Shown here in pieces: positions 42,424 to 51,971 of a stretch of DNA of 64,000 nt. The stretch covers positions 135,105,228 through 135,169,227 of the forward strand of contig CM061235.1 of assembly GCA_030848705.1 (NCBI GenBank), in the 5' to 3' direction. The notes under the pieces were generated by a model. The model did not search any database, was not told the DNA's origin, and was given only the letters and a program-made list of their open reading frames with translations. This DNA comes from Heracleum sosnowskyi. Taxonomy: Eukaryota > Streptophyta > Magnoliopsida > Apiales > Apiaceae. How positions within the stretch are numbered: position 1 is the stretch's first letter; each line of letters begins with the position of its first letter. The translations under genes were made by a program, and so were the position numbers.

Positions 42424-44775
42424 CTAAGTGTTAGTTTTAAGGATCCAGACTTGCTTGGACCCTTTGCCTTTCTTAACAGTGTTAGCTTTTGCAGCGGAAT
42501 CAACTTTCTCAGAATTTAAACTAACATTGTCAGATTTTACACTAGCAGAGTTTGCTCTAACCCACTTCAAGTTGGGTTTTAGCTCATAGTAATTATGATA
42601 AATTGCATGATAACTCTTACATGTGTAAATGGAATGCCAAGTGCTCCCACAATGTTTGCATAAGGTCTGTGGTTTTATTCTAACATAATCATTCTTTACT
42701 TCTGAAGTAGAAGGTAAAGAATTAATATGCTTGTTCTTAGTGCAAAATCTAGCAAGATGATTAGAACTACCACAACTGTAACATGTTTTCCTTAAAGCAC
42801 CAGCATTAGGCAAATAATTATTTCTATTGTTTATGCCTATTTTTCCATTCCTATTTCTCTTGGACCCTTTAGGTTTCATGGCAGACTTAACCTCTTTGAG
42901 CTTATGTTTAAACTGTTTTCCTGTCATTAAACCAACATTAACCTGTTTTTCACAGACTCTTATTGGTTCTTTAACAGCTTCTAACTCAACAGGCTTCTCT
43001 GTTTTAGATTCAGTATCTACTTGTTCAACACAAGTTTCAACTGGCTCCATAACAGTTTCTTTCACAACTGCAGATTTTAACTTTCCAGATTCAGGAACAA
43101 ATGTTACAGGAGTCGAATATGAACTTGTGAAAGCTCTAAACTTAATTTTATCTTGAAACCTAAGTTCATCTTCCTCACTGTATCCTAAACCTACAGCATC
43201 TGTTTGAAAAACTTGATGTGTATCTCTGCCAGAATTAGTCCAAGTTTTAATTATTTTTCTTTCTTTCTCTAAATCAGATTCTAGTTGCCTATACCTTTTA
43301 AGCAACTCCTGTTCCACATAAACAGCATCATCTCTTTCTTTTTGAGTCTGCTTCATATTCTCAAGTTCTCTTTCAAGAAACTTGTTTCTTTCTTTAAGAC
43401 TAAGATTCTCAGATTTAATCCTTTCATTCTCTAAAGTCTGATCCCTATAACTAACATGTATGTTCTTAAGATAAATTCTTAATTCAGAAATATTATCAGT
43501 ATCATACGCATAAGTAGTTAGGGGTACCTTATTTTCTGATGATTCAGTCTCATCTTTGACAGTTGCCATAAGAGCATAATTTTCTCCGTCATCAGAATCT
43601 GAAGTATCTGCCCAGTCTTTGCCTTTAGAGACGAGTGCTTTTCCAGTTTTTCCTTTCTTGCACTCTGGAGCATAGTGACCCATCTCTTTGCACTTGTAGC
43701 ACTGGATCTCAGATTTGTCCTTCTTTCCAGACTTGGTATCTTTTCCATCAGACTTTCTGAAATTCTTCTTCTCAGAATTTGAATCTCTCCTTGAGAATCT
43801 CTTTCCTTTCTTGAAGTTCTTGAATCCCATCTTCTTGAAGGTCTTCACCATCAATGCCGCCATTTGCATCAACTGTTCTTCATCATCCTCAGAGTCAGAA
43901 GCTTCATCAGAGTTTGAGTCATCATCAGAGTTTGATGACTCACTTTCAGATTTAATGACTAAAGCCTTTCCCTTGGCTTTCTTCTTTGACAATTCCTTCT
44001 TTTCAATGGGCTTCTCCTCAACTTTGAGAGCAACAGATTTTGTCTTCTTGCTTGATCTTCTGTTTCTTTGATCTATCTCAAGTTCGTGAGTCTTTAACAA
44101 GCCATAAATCTCATCAAGATCTGTATCTTCAAGATCATAATTATCTCTGATTGAGGTCGTCTTCAGATCCCATTTTTCAGGTAGAGATAAGAGAAACTTG
44201 AGATTTGACTCTTCAAGATTATATTCTTTGTCAACCAGAGACAGATCATTCAGTAATTTACAAAACCTGTCATAAGTCTCAGTCAAGGTTTCATTAGATC
44301 TTGAATCAAAGTGCTCATACTCCTGTGTGAGTATTGTCTTCCTGTTCTTCTTTATAGCAGTGGTTCCTTGACACCTTACTTCCAAAGCATCCCAGATTTC
44401 CTTTGCCGTTTTGCAGCCAATTACTCTGTTAGACATAACATTATCTAAAGCACTGTGGAGTAGATGTCTAACCTTTGCATCCTTTGCAATTGATGAGATG
44501 TCTTCAGGAGTATAATCTTTCTTTTCCTTTGGAATCAGTGTCTGTTCTTTATCACCAACAGCAGGAGATAATTTAGTTGGCTTATGAGGACCATTATTGA
44601 TTCTGTCAAGATATTCTGGATCTGTAGCCTCCAGAAACATGGTCATCTTCACCTTCCATATTGGATACTCTATTGGCCTGAGAATTGGAACCCTGATAGT
44701 TTCATATCGACTCACAGAATTTGGCTTAACCTGTTCAGCCACAGGAGGAACTTGATTTTGATTTTCTTCAGACAT
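42424..44775 (-). CDS. Gag of the Sirevirus-like element, 783 aa
   Basis: It begins at the ATG 50 bp inside the PBS. The N-terminal 250 residues match the copia-type capsid region (UBN2-like, with IWDALEVRCQG and TYDRFCKLLNDL phrases). Lys- and Ser/Asp-rich linkers follow. There are three CCHC-type knuckles at about residues 356-370, 664-677 and 705-718, and a charged, probably coiled-coil stretch at about 450-520. The ORF ends with TAG at 42426-42424, 13 bases before pol opens in another frame. The protein should form the particle and bind the element RNA; several knuckles and great length are normal for this group. Confidence 0.9.
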   Translation of the reverse strand: MSEENQNQVPPVAEQVKPNSVSRYETIRVPILRPIEYPIWKVKMTMFLEATDPEYLDRINNGPHKPTKLSPAVGDKEQTLIPKEKKDYTPEDISSIAKDAKVRHLLHSALDNVMSNRVIGCKTAKEIWDALEVRCQGTTAIKKNRKTILTQEYEHFDSRSNETLTETYDRFCKLLNDLSLVDKEYNLEESNLKFLLSLPEKWDLKTTSIRDNYDLEDTDLDEIYGLLKTHELEIDQRNRRSSKKTKSVALKVEEKPIEKKELSKKKAKGKALVIKSESESSNSDDDSNSDEASDSEDDEEQLMQMAALMVKTFKKMGFKNFKKGKRFSRRDSNSEKKNFRKSDGKDTKSGKKDKSEIQCYKCKEMGHYAPECKKGKTGKALVSKGKDWADTSDSDDGENYALMATVKDETESSENKVPLTTYAYDTDNISELRIYLKNIHVSYRDQTLENERIKSENLSLKERNKFLERELENMKQTQKERDDAVYVEQELLKRYRQLESDLEKERKIIKTWTNSGRDTHQVFQTDAVGLGYSEEDELRFQDKIKFRAFTSSYSTPVTFVPESGKLKSAVVKETVMEPVETCVEQVDTESKTEKPVELEAVKEPIRVCEKQVNVGLMTGKQFKHKLKEVKSAMKPKGSKRNRNGKIGINNRNNYLPNAGALRKTCYSCGSSNHLARFCTKNKHINSLPSTSEVKNDYVRIKPQTLCKHCGSTWHSIYTCKSYHAIYHNYYELKPNLKWVRANSASVKSDNVSLNSEKVDSAAKANTVKKGKGSKQVWILKTNT

Positions 44776-44824
44776 GATTATTACTGTGTTTTAATCGTAA
44801 AACTGTATATATTAAACAGCCTTG

Positions 44825-44836
44825 GCTCTGATACCA
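44825..44836 (-). other. Primer binding site of the Sirevirus-like element
   Basis: TGGTATCAGAGC on the minus strand, 2 bases from the 5' LTR. Confidence 0.95.
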
Positions 44837-44838
44837 AT

Positions 44839-45385
44839 TGTTAGGCCGAATACACAATATAATCAAGTATGTATGAGAATAACAATAATTAATAACACTG
44901 TTTATGAATCAATAAAACTGTAATCTTATTAACAGCTTCTCTCTTTATGATGTTAATGAATCATAAAGAGCTTCTAGGTTACACAAATAATATCTCAATG
45001 ATCGCGTCCCTTCTAGGGATAACCTATCTGTGTTTATATAGTACACAGCTACATACAATCCTTCTCTAATTGATATTCCTACAAGTTAGCTATACAATTC
45101 ATATCAATTAAGGATTGCTTCTTATCTTCTATCCTGTTTCCTTAGCTGTATCAATATATTCTGCTTCTTTCCATCTTCAGAATGTATTGCTTCTAGAATC
45201 TTCAATTCTGCACCGACAGCTAATTCAACTATCACCTTGTCAGACTTTAAATAAACTCTGACCGGCTTCCTTTAAACTCTTCACCCTATCAGAGTTTAAC
45301 TAAACTCTGATCGGCTTCTGATAAACTCTTGTCAGTACCTGTTGCTTAAACACTGATAAACAAACATTAGCAATTATATCTAACA
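44839..45385 (-). repeat. 5' LTR of the Sirevirus-like element
   Basis: Same sequence as the 3' LTR. A TATA box (ACTATATAAACA on minus) lies at 45031-45042, about 190 bp before the LTR/PBS border, and should drive the genomic RNA. Confidence 0.95.
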
Positions 45386-45390
45386 TAATG

Positions 45391-45770
45391 TTATTATATA
45401 CGTCGCACTTATAAAACCCGACATATATGATAATAATTTATAACTCTTAATTTCTTTTATTCTCTCATATTTTTTTTTCACTCTCTCTCTGTCTCCCGTA
45501 GGCCTCTCTGCCGACTCTCTCTCTCTCGACTCTGTTTTCTCTTCCTTTAATCTTCTTTCTTCCCTTCGTTTTCTTTTGATTTGAATGTTTAAATTCATCG
45601 GCTTGGTAACCAAATCGATTATCTCTTAATACTCTACATAATAATATCATTTTTGTAGGGTTTTAAGAGAATCGAAAATTGGGGATAATTTTAGGGTTCG
45701 GGTTTTTGCGATGGAAATCGTGTTGTTCTTGCTGATTAAGTGATGAATATAGATAGATAAGCTGCTGGGG
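45391..45770. other. CACTA interior upstream of the captured exons
   Basis: It includes a CT-rich stretch (45475-45545) that looks like a plant 5' UTR and a short ATG-initiated frame at 45711. It could be the captured leader of VPS8 or of another gene; origin not recognised. Confidence 0.4.
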
Positions 45771-47188
45771 ATATGTATTGAGGCTGAATGGTTACAAGAC
45801 CCCGTTATGGAGGCTGTATAAATTCGCATCTGGCACAAAGTTGCTGCCTTTTCTGGTATATAAAATCGATTTTGTTTTCCCCATTTTTTATATAACTATC
45901 TTACCCTTTTGTTATTAGTAATGATCTACAGTGTATAATGTTTGTAGTTTTGAGTTTAATAATCTTGATTGAAATTATACGAAACCGGTTCAGTACTCAA
46001 GTTTCTGGAGACATTTGAAAACTACAGGGTTGAACACTGTTTACGCTTGTGTCAGAAGTATGGAATTGTAGATGCTACTGCTTTTTTATTAGAACGGGTT
46101 GGTGATGCCGGCACTGCTCTGTCACTTACTCTGTCTGTTCTGGATGACAAATTTAGGATGCTTGATATCACCGTTCAAGGTTTACTTTCTGCTTCTAGTA
46201 TGAAGAGTTTCAACACTGTATTGCAGAAGAAAGAGGTCTGCTATCTCTTATAGACTTATAGATTTTCATCATGAATCAGCTATTTTCCTTAATTTTGTGT
46301 GTACTAACACAGTTTTTTGTTCAGGTAAATGACATACTTGATATAGTTCATACCTGTATTGGACTGTGCCAGCGAAACAGCCCTCGAATGGATTTTGACG
46401 AGTCCGAGTCCCTCTGGTTCCGATTACTCGATTCGTAAGTTCTTAATGTATAGGCTGGTGCTTATTTACTTAGTCTGTTGCAATTTAGTTGCTAAATCAT
46501 TTAATGAAGGGCCCTTGTCTTCATGTAGCTATTATCTCATCCCCCTGTTTGCTTAACTTAATAGGCAAAAAAAATAAAGTTTTTAGTGTTTATACAGAGA
46601 CATAGTTTCGTAGAAGTTATTATAAAAATTGCCTTTTTTTATGAAAATTGATCATCACTTTTAGCTTATTATAAGCCACATCAAGCTTATTGAGCCATCC
46701 CTCAAAACAAAAGAAAAAGAAAGCCTATTGAGCCAAGATGTCGTATATATTTAGGTAAATGGATCGATATATTTAGTAATCTGCACCTTCTCTCCTGGTG
46801 GCTTGCTACTTGACATATTTTCTTTTCCTTACTCAACAATTCAACTGCTCTGTGAAAAATTCTTAAAGAAACTATTGAATTTCAATACAGGTTTTGTGAG
46901 CCATTGATTGATTCGTACAGCACAAGAATAAATTCTGAGGGAAAATTCAACACAGAATCTTTAGCTAGATCATTGGACAGGGAAGAAAATAATTCAGTAC
47001 ACAGGATTAGGTGGAAGCTGTCACGGTTTCAAAAAGGTGCTAACATTTTGAGGAAATTGTTTTCTTTGTTCATTAAAGCGATTGTTGAGGGAATGATTGG
47101 TTATGTCCGCCTTCCGACTATCATGATGAAACTCCTATCTGATAATGGTAGCCAGGAATTTGGTGATTTTAAGCTTACGATCTTGTAG
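45771..47188 (+). pseudogene. Captured VPS8 gene fragment (four exons) inside the CACTA element
   Basis: VPS8 is a subunit of the CORVET tethering complex on endosomes. Exons read as about 45771-45855, 45972-46235, 46325-46434 and 46891-47186. Recognisable blocks are VLKFLETFENYRVEHCLRL, TAFLLERVGDAGTALSLTL, IGLCQRNSPRM, ESLWFRLLDS, FCEPLIDSYS and IVEGMIGYVRLPTIMMKLLS. Introns between the last three keep GT-AG borders (GTAAGT at 46435; TACAG before 46891), and those exons stay in one frame. The first exon has lost about 2 bases (GTATAAATT), which breaks its frame, and the acceptor of the next exon is not clear. The fragment ends at a TAG straight after the FKLTIL block, where a normal VPS8 continues. 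It is a middle piece of a protein of well over 1000 residues and cannot replace it. Confidence 0.85.
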
Positions 47189-47682
47189 CCAGGAATTGTT
47201 TTCTTGTAGAATAACCATAATTTGTAGAATAAAAAGTAGATCGGGAATTTGTAAACATTTTGGTTATTGTAGTTTTTTTTTCCCCAAAGGTTATTGTAGT
47301 TTTTGGTTGTACAAAATTTTGTTAATGTATGTTTTTTTTATTATTGCACAGGTTTCTAGGTATGATTAGATTACAGAGGAACAAAATATATTTTTTTTAA
47401 AATTTTTTGGACAATATACGTCGGTTGTTTAGAAGAACCGACGTAAAAAGATAACAATATACGTCGCCTTTTTGTTTTATACGTCGGTTACTCAGACTTT
47501 TATACGTCGGTTATTTTGGTCTTTTACGTCGCCTTTTTAACCGACGTATATTCTACCTATTACGTCGCCTTTTTAACCGACGTAAAAGACTGTGACTTTA
47601 TACGTCCCCTCTCTATACGTCGCCATTTAACCGACGTATAAGGTCGATTTAACCGACGTAAAAGGCCTGTTTTCTACTAGTG

Positions 47683-47770
47683 TTATAAGAATTCATCAAC
47701 TTATCACTTATACTGAATTTACTCATTTTAAGTTATAAGTCAACTTTTTTCTGATACCCCAAACACGCAC
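47683..47770. mobile_element. GTTTGG-type MITE, right part (continues from 32165)
   Basis: Contains TTATAAGAATTCATCAACTT and ends near CCCAAACACGCAC, the same right end as the other copies. Joining it to 31853-32165 restores a full-length family member. Confidence 0.75.
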
Positions 47771-48525
47771 TAACTCGTGCACGGTTCGGCCGAGTTGGCG
47801 GACGAGTTGTGCGGATTTTGCGGTTCAATTTTTTTTTATACTTTTAAATCGTTTAAATATTATTTAAAATTATACGAATATTTTTTGGAATAAAAGAGGA
47901 CGGTACCCCTGCAAATTTTATAAATTAAAATAAATTTACAATTAATTTGAGAGTACTCCTTTCTTAAAAAACGGAACAAATCGCATTAACAATTATACAA
48001 AGTGTTTGGAATGTTACCATAAAGGATGGAATTGAGAGATGTTTTCGAAATTTTTGTTGAAATTTTTAGCATTTTTCTTATTTACCGTAAAAACAACGTG
48101 TCATAACTCATAACTGCTGAATTGCTTTCCTTTTTTTTTTTTTACTATGTTCATCATTAAATTGTGCGTAACTATTAGCTGCATTTTTTATGTGGGAATA
48201 TATATATGGTCAAAGTCAGTATTGTCAACAATTACTGAACGGGCCGGTTCAGCCGTTACACAGTTTGGACGATTTAGCGGATCGGTTCGTGTCAGTTTCG
48301 GTTCCTGATTTTTCAAACTCGTGAACGTCCTGTTTCCTTTATACGAACTGTACCCGTTTTTGATTCGGACCGTATCAAACCAAGTTAGTCGAGTTATTTT
48401 CGCGGGCCGATTCCAATTTATATGTTGGCCACCTCTAACCGGGACAACACTTTCATTAACCGGCCAGTCATAATACATGGACGCTGCCTAACCAAGTCAT
48501 GGAATTTTTTTTATATATTATATAC
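47771..48525. other. Intergenic, possible hAT remnant
   Basis: No gene supported. GTTGGCCACCTCTA near 48424-48437 looks like an inverted hAT-type end, but no partner was found. A 96-codon minus-strand ORF (48188-48478) has no recognisable content. Confidence 0.4.
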
Positions 48526-48722
48526 TGTAAGAATGTGATAAAAGTGATGTATATATTATTCATATATATATATACCTGAGAGAGATGAGCAAGAACAATA
48601 AAATGATATTATTGCTTGATGAAAATGATACATATTTAGGTGCCTTGTTTATATAGGCAGATATATGTACATGAAGTCTTCTTCTCTATTGAATAAACCG
48701 TGTGATGTTTAACTGGAGCTAC
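48526..48722 (-). repeat. 3' LTR of the decayed copia element, outer part
   Basis: Starts TGTAAGAATGTG on the plus strand and includes a TATA box (CTATATAAAC on minus, near 48648). It is interrupted at GCTAC by the Tekay element and resumes at 60928. Both parts add up to about 302 bp. Confidence 0.8.
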
Positions 48723-51700
48723 TGTGACGCCCTCCAAACCCGGGGTACAGATTTGAGGAGTCATCCGACCAACGGAACACTATTTAACACATGCATAATA
48801 TATATATAAAGACACAATTACCCCTTGACCAAGACCGCATCCAGATTATGGCAATGAACACAAGCTACTACAATCTTTTATTATTACAAACCAGTTTTAT
48901 CAGAGTTATTACATCACAACTAAAGTTCAAAGCTAGACATTAAATCTAGAAAAGCAAAACAACAACTACCCTGCCAATAACAGTGACTCGAGGGGCTCTC
49001 CTGACTGCTGGTGAACTATCGGTCACGCTATGCCAACTCATACTCTCGCTTCACTGGAATAGGGTTAGAAAACAACAAGCAAGAGTGAGCCAAAATTGCT
49101 CAGCAAACATCAATGAATCATTTCTATCACGGTTGTAAGGATATGAATTTAAGATATCAGAATCAACAATATTTAGCTAACACATGCTTTGTATCAATAA
49201 TGATTGAAGTAAAGAATTAGAATTTGGCTTATACATTTTATTCAAATCAAAGGTTGTGCTGCTGGCCAGCCACGCATCAACCCCGGACTAGCTCATGTCA
49301 TAGTCCTCTACTGGATCCCAGGCCAATCTGGGCCTTAAGTTACTTCGACCAATTACTGGTCCATTTTTAAAAACACATGCCAATTCTATAATAGGGTATA
49401 AACAATAACATGCTCAATAAGATAAACTGAATGTATAGTAATTGCAAAAGAGCTTCAACTGTTCAGTATCAACGAAGATCGAGAAAGGATCATGGAGTAG
49501 TTTCAAGATGGAAATCAAACAATCAAAGGTTGTCAATGATAATCAAAGGATGATAAATAGCAACAATAGGTGGTAAACAATAATCAAGTAAATTGGAACT
49601 AAGGGTTTCCGATGCAGATCAAATCAAAGAATCAAGAATTTCTAAGGAAATGGAATCAGTTGTCCAAATGCGGTTAAAAGATGGATAATTTGAATTGTTC
49701 TGGGGATAACGGTATTCAAGTAATCAAGACAATAATAATTTTATCACAAGTAAAGGCACAGATACTTGCCTGGTCTAAGCTGCTGTCGGATCGACTCTGC
49801 TCACTCTACTTTCCCCTTTCCCTTGCTCCGGGAACTCGATTCTATAATTTAAACAACTCATCACAATAAGTCTAACTATGCTCGTTCTACTCTCGACACT
49901 TATTCAATCAATAATCGCATTTAAACAAGTAACCGGTTACGTATCGGACGTCCGGTATAATTTACGATATTTAAAACTCAGATATTTGCCCTAGCACGGG
50001 CATATACAGACTATAAAACACGACACACAATTAATATGAACCATATAGCACTTATAAACATTTTTAAAACATCATACGGAACTCATTTGAATTTTTAATA
50101 AGCCATTACTAATTTTTAAATCAAAAATCGGATTTTTAAATCCAATATAAACATTTAAATGAAAATAAATCAATTAATAAAATTAATTGACACTCTTTAA
50201 ATACTCAAACTATTTTTAAATAAATAAATAGGCTTGAAAATAATTAAACTGAATTTTTAATTAATTAAATCTAATTAATAATTAATTTTTAAGAATTAAT
50301 TGATTAAAAGAATTAACCAATTAATTAATAAATTAATTATTAATTAAAAATAATTAAAATAATTAAGTTTAATCAATTTTCGGATTTAAAATAATAAATA
50401 TAATTTATCAGAATTTTTCTGATATAAAAATATATTTTTAAAATAAAAATATGAATTTTTAAAGTTTTTAAACTATTTTCGAATTAAATTTAAAAATAAA
50501 ATTCAAAAACAGTTTTCTGAAAATGAATTAGGGTTTTGAAGATTGAAACCGGGTCGAAAAATCGGGTAAACGGGTCGGGAAGAACGAATCCGGGTCACCA
50601 AGAACAACCCGCCGGAATCTGGGTTTTCCAGAATCCGGCCGGCGTCCGGTGGCCGGACTTCGCCGTTTCCGATCAAAACCAAACCAAACTATAGGGCTTT
50701 TGTTCGCTTTTGCAAGACAAACACAACCCACATACACACACATCTGTCCCATGCCGGAATCGTGCCCAGAATTCATTCAAAGAACTCGCCGGCGACGACC
50801 TCGGCCGGAAACCCGATCTACTTAAATCCTACATGAAACTCAAAGATTAATATACCAAAATGAAGCTTATAACTCATACAATAAAAGCCCTTTACCAAAA
50901 ACAATGTCAGATCAATATCAAGAACGTACGAATTGAAAGAAGAAATCGGGTCAAAACCCGAAAATCAAACCCGACTAAATCGAACATAAACATGAAATTA
51001 AAGCATGGATTCTTGCTAATTAGAACCCTAGGAACATGTTAGAAGCAACCAATTGAACGGAGAATCAACAGAATGAAAATCCCCAAATCGAATCAAGAAC
51101 CCTAATTTTAATTCGAAACTTGTAAAATCAATATAAAATCGAATACTTACCAGATGATGATGAGGTTGGAAGATTCTGAAACTAGATTTTTGGGGCTTTG
51201 ATTTGAGTATAAGAACTTCAGATTTGGACTTCAATAACCCTTAGAACGAATTGATTGAAGATCAAGAACACAAAATAATTATTTGGGAATTTCGGATTTC
51301 TTGAGTAATTTCTGAAGAATTGCTAGGGTTATGAAGTCTGATTGATCATTTTATATTTTTGGAAAAATAATACCCCAAATAACATTTTTGGATCGATATT
51401 GATTCGTTAGATCGTTTAAAAACCCTAATTAGGTCAAAAACACGTTTTACGAAAAGTAAGGGGTTAAAAAGGTTGATGATTATCCAAATTGATATATATC
51501 ATTATATAACTAATGCTCAAGAATACTAGGGCTATAACAACTTCAATATTGATATAGAACGATAAATCCGTCCCCTTAAGCAATTAGGGTTCGGAACGAT
51601 TTTTCCTTTTTCGGATCAAAAATTGAAATTAATTTGCAGAATCAAATAGGTAGGGTTAAATAGAATCCCATAACCCTTTCGATAACGATTCGAATACGAA

Positions 51701-51932
51701 AGACGAAGAATTAAAAATGAATGTACGAAATTTCAACGGGCTCTTGAATTATCAAAACGGCTCAAATTTGAAGAAAATTCCAAATGACGAAATTTTTGAA
51801 AGGGGCTTCCGACTCACCATTTAGCACATAATCACACACTAAATATCATATAATAATATTCCAATATTCCAAAATAAATATTTTAGATTAAATATATCAT
51901 TTAATCAAATAATAAAATTCACGGATATTACA
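48723..51932 (-). repeat. 3' LTR of the Tekay-type element
   Basis: 3210 bp, starting TGTAATATCCGTG on minus and ending GGCGTCACA. It includes a very AT-rich part (about 50090-50520) and short ORFs that recur in the other LTR. Confidence 0.95.
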
Positions 51933-51945
51933 TCCTTCCCCCCTT
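51933..51945 (-). other. Polypurine tract of the Tekay-type element
   Basis: TTAAGGGGGGAAGGA on the minus strand directly precedes the 3' LTR, the usual start site of plus-strand DNA synthesis. Confidence 0.9.
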
Positions 51946-51971
51946 AATAGGATTCTGTCCTCAGAATCAGA

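Larger units (their letters stand above)
32442..45385 (-). mobile_element. Sirevirus-like Ty1/copia element, 12.9 kb, complete
   Basis: The 547-bp LTRs at 32442-32988 and 44839-45385 look identical by eye, with target duplication TAATG at 32437-32441 and 45386-45390. The PBS for initiator Met tRNA is at 44825-44836 and a GGGGGAGAT-type polypurine tract at 32989-33001. Reading leftwards it holds gag (783 codons), pol (1104 codons, different frame), a 2.4-kb spacer with an antisense ORF, and a 1194-codon third ORF. Large gag with several CCHC knuckles, an extra ORF after pol and the great length fit the SIRE/Maximus group. All ORFs are open, so insertion was recent. Confidence 0.95.
32166..47682. 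mobile_element. CACTA element carrying VPS8 exons, split by a copia element
   Basis: The ends are CACTAGTACAAAAATGATC on the left and, inverted, CACTAGTAGAAAACAGGCC on the right. TTA is duplicated outside both (32163-32165 and 47683-47685). Subterminal arrays of TATACGTCGGTT-type words occupy 32190-32435 and 47410-47660 in both orientations. Without the copia element (32442-45390) the CACTA unit is about 2.57 kb. It has no transposase, but it holds a multi-exon piece of a host gene (45771-47188), so it is a non-autonomous, gene-capturing element. Confidence 0.9.

Noticed and set aside
42411..42426. Simple +1 ribosomal frameshift between gag and pol
   Set aside because: The pol frame has TGA at 42413-42411, downstream of the gag stop, so a +1 shift before the gag TAG would terminate there.
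48188..48478. 96-codon minus-strand ORF
   Set aside because: No recognisable domain; it probably lies in a transposon remnant.
50528..50776. 82-codon ORF, repeated at 59518-59766
   Set aside because: It is inside the Tekay LTR and present twice only because the LTR is duplicated; no domain is visible.
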